A stretch of DNA of 64,000 nt from Psychrobacter sp. ANT_WB68. Lineage in GTDB: Bacteria; Pseudomonadota; Gammaproteobacteria; Pseudomonadales; Moraxellaceae. The translations under genes and the position numbers were made by a program. A model generated the notes under the pieces. That model was not told the DNA's origin, ran no database searches, and saw nothing but the letters and a program-made list of their open reading frames with translations. Below, piece by piece: positions 63,488 to 64,000 of the stretch. The DNA lies in assembly GCF_008369115.1 (NCBI RefSeq), contig NZ_VOAZ01000003.1:496001-560000 (forward strand). The letters are read 5' to 3'. Each line of letters starts with the position of its first letter. Within the stretch, counting starts at the first letter, position 1.

Positions 63488-64000
63488 ATGGCAGCTTCGA
63501 TGTCTTATTTGCTTACTCATCGACACGTCTTGCTGCTACAAGGAAAGATGGGCGGATACTTCAATCGCTTTTCAAAATTCTTACAAACGCAAGACATTAA
63601 AGTCAGTAAGATTAACTTTAATGCAGGTGATGCATTTTTTTACCATGAGCCCAACTCTCATGACTATACGGGGACTTTGGCGCAGTTTTCACCTTGGCTA
63701 CAAGCTTTTATTGCAGAACATAATATCGATGCGATTGTTTGTTTTGGTGATTGTCGCCCGCATCATACCCAGGCTGCTTGTATCAGTGATAATCTTGGTA
63801 TATCATTTTTTGTGTTTGAAGAAGGGTATTTGCGCCCTGATTATATTACTCTGCAAGAACATGGTATCAATGGTTATTCGCGCTTAAATATTGCCGATAT
63901 CAAAGCGCTTAACAAAGCTAATGACCAGCCTTTATATACCCATAACCGCTTTTATCGCTTGAGCATAGCAGCTATCGTTTATTACATCATTACTTGGCTG
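63488..64000 (+). CDS. kpsS: Capsule beta-Kdo transferase, partial
   Basis: The frame from the ATG at 63488 is open to the window edge (171 codons). It starts a KpsS-like fold: RHVLLLQGKMGGYFNRFSKFL, KINFNAGDAFFY, VCFGDCRPHHTQAACISDNLG and FVFEEGYLRPDYITLQEHG. KpsS adds the first Kdo of the capsule linker; KpsC extends it. It follows kpsC by 143 bp. The C-terminal half lies outside the window. Confidence 0.9.
   Translation, partial: MAASMSYLLTHRHVLLLQGKMGGYFNRFSKFLQTQDIKVSKINFNAGDAFFYHEPNSHDYTGTLAQFSPWLQAFIAEHNIDAIVCFGDCRPHHTQAACISDNLGISFFVFEEGYLRPDYITLQEHGINGYSRLNIADIKALNKANDQPLYTHNRFYRLSIAAIVYYIITWL

Noticed and set aside
63621..63887. 88-aa frame near the right edge
   Set aside because: It is an out-of-frame shadow of kpsS, which is open from 63488 to the edge with clear KpsS motifs.

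Overview
The window looks like a chromosomal segment of a Moraxellaceae gammaproteobacterium, most likely Psychrobacter. This rests on recognition of protein sequences and gene order (smc-zipA-ligA, a kps capsule locus, GltS, RNase P RNA), a moderate base composition and many short simple intrinsic terminators; no database search was possible. No insertion sequence, prophage, CRISPR array or rRNA operon is visible.

Layout. 1-7.3 kb: the end of an unrecognised gene, ubiC, glyA, then on the minus strand gltS, a ribonuclease/barstar pair, and proA, followed by a small acidic lipoprotein. 7.6-13.6 kb: a polar amino-acid ABC importer of the His/Arg/Orn type with one ATPase, three paralogous binding lipoproteins in a row and two permeases. 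13.7-17.3 kb: a fumarylacetoacetase-family protein, a PGAP1/lipase-like hydrolase and hslO. 17.6-21.0 kb: a complete glutamate/aspartate importer gltIJKL. 21.2-22.4 kb: a rubredoxin reductase-like flavoprotein. 22.8-33.6 kb: two nearly identical acyl-CoA ligases and a leucine/isovalerate catabolic cluster (liuB, C, D, E, A). 33.7-35.4 kb: coaX and birA on the minus strand. 35.6-44.5 kb: a TauE/SafE permease, an AT-rich orphan, then smc, zipA, ligA. 44.6-50.4 kb: a MITE-like inverted repeat, three lipoproteins, a YgiQ-type radical SAM protein and an Lrp/AsnC regulator divergent from a RarD/EamA transporter. 51.7-55.5 kb: smpB, coaD, a ferredoxin, bioA and bioD. 55.5-56.2 kb: RNase P RNA and tRNA-Met(CAT). 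56.4-64.0 kb: a group 2 type capsule export locus kpsM-T-E-D-C-S, with kpsS cut by the window end.

Themes. Amino-acid uptake (GltS, GltIJKL, the His/Arg/Orn importer) and leucine catabolism dominate. Biotin recurs: the methylcrotonyl-CoA carboxylase (liuB/liuD) needs biotin, birA lies just beyond the liu cluster, and bioA-bioD lie about 20 kb further on.

The most unusual item is at 3753-4905 on the minus strand. A cold-shock domain, a membrane segment and a complete RNase Sa/barnase-type guanyl-specific ribonuclease domain are fused in one protein, and the next gene, 1 bp away, encodes a barstar-type inhibitor. It looks like a membrane-tethered RNase with its own inhibitor and an RNA-binding cytoplasmic domain. 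Second-tier observations are the one-transporter/three-receptor ABC locus, the tandem ligases that share both a leader and a candidate operator, a telomere-like CCCTAAA run, and the MITE-like element after ligA.
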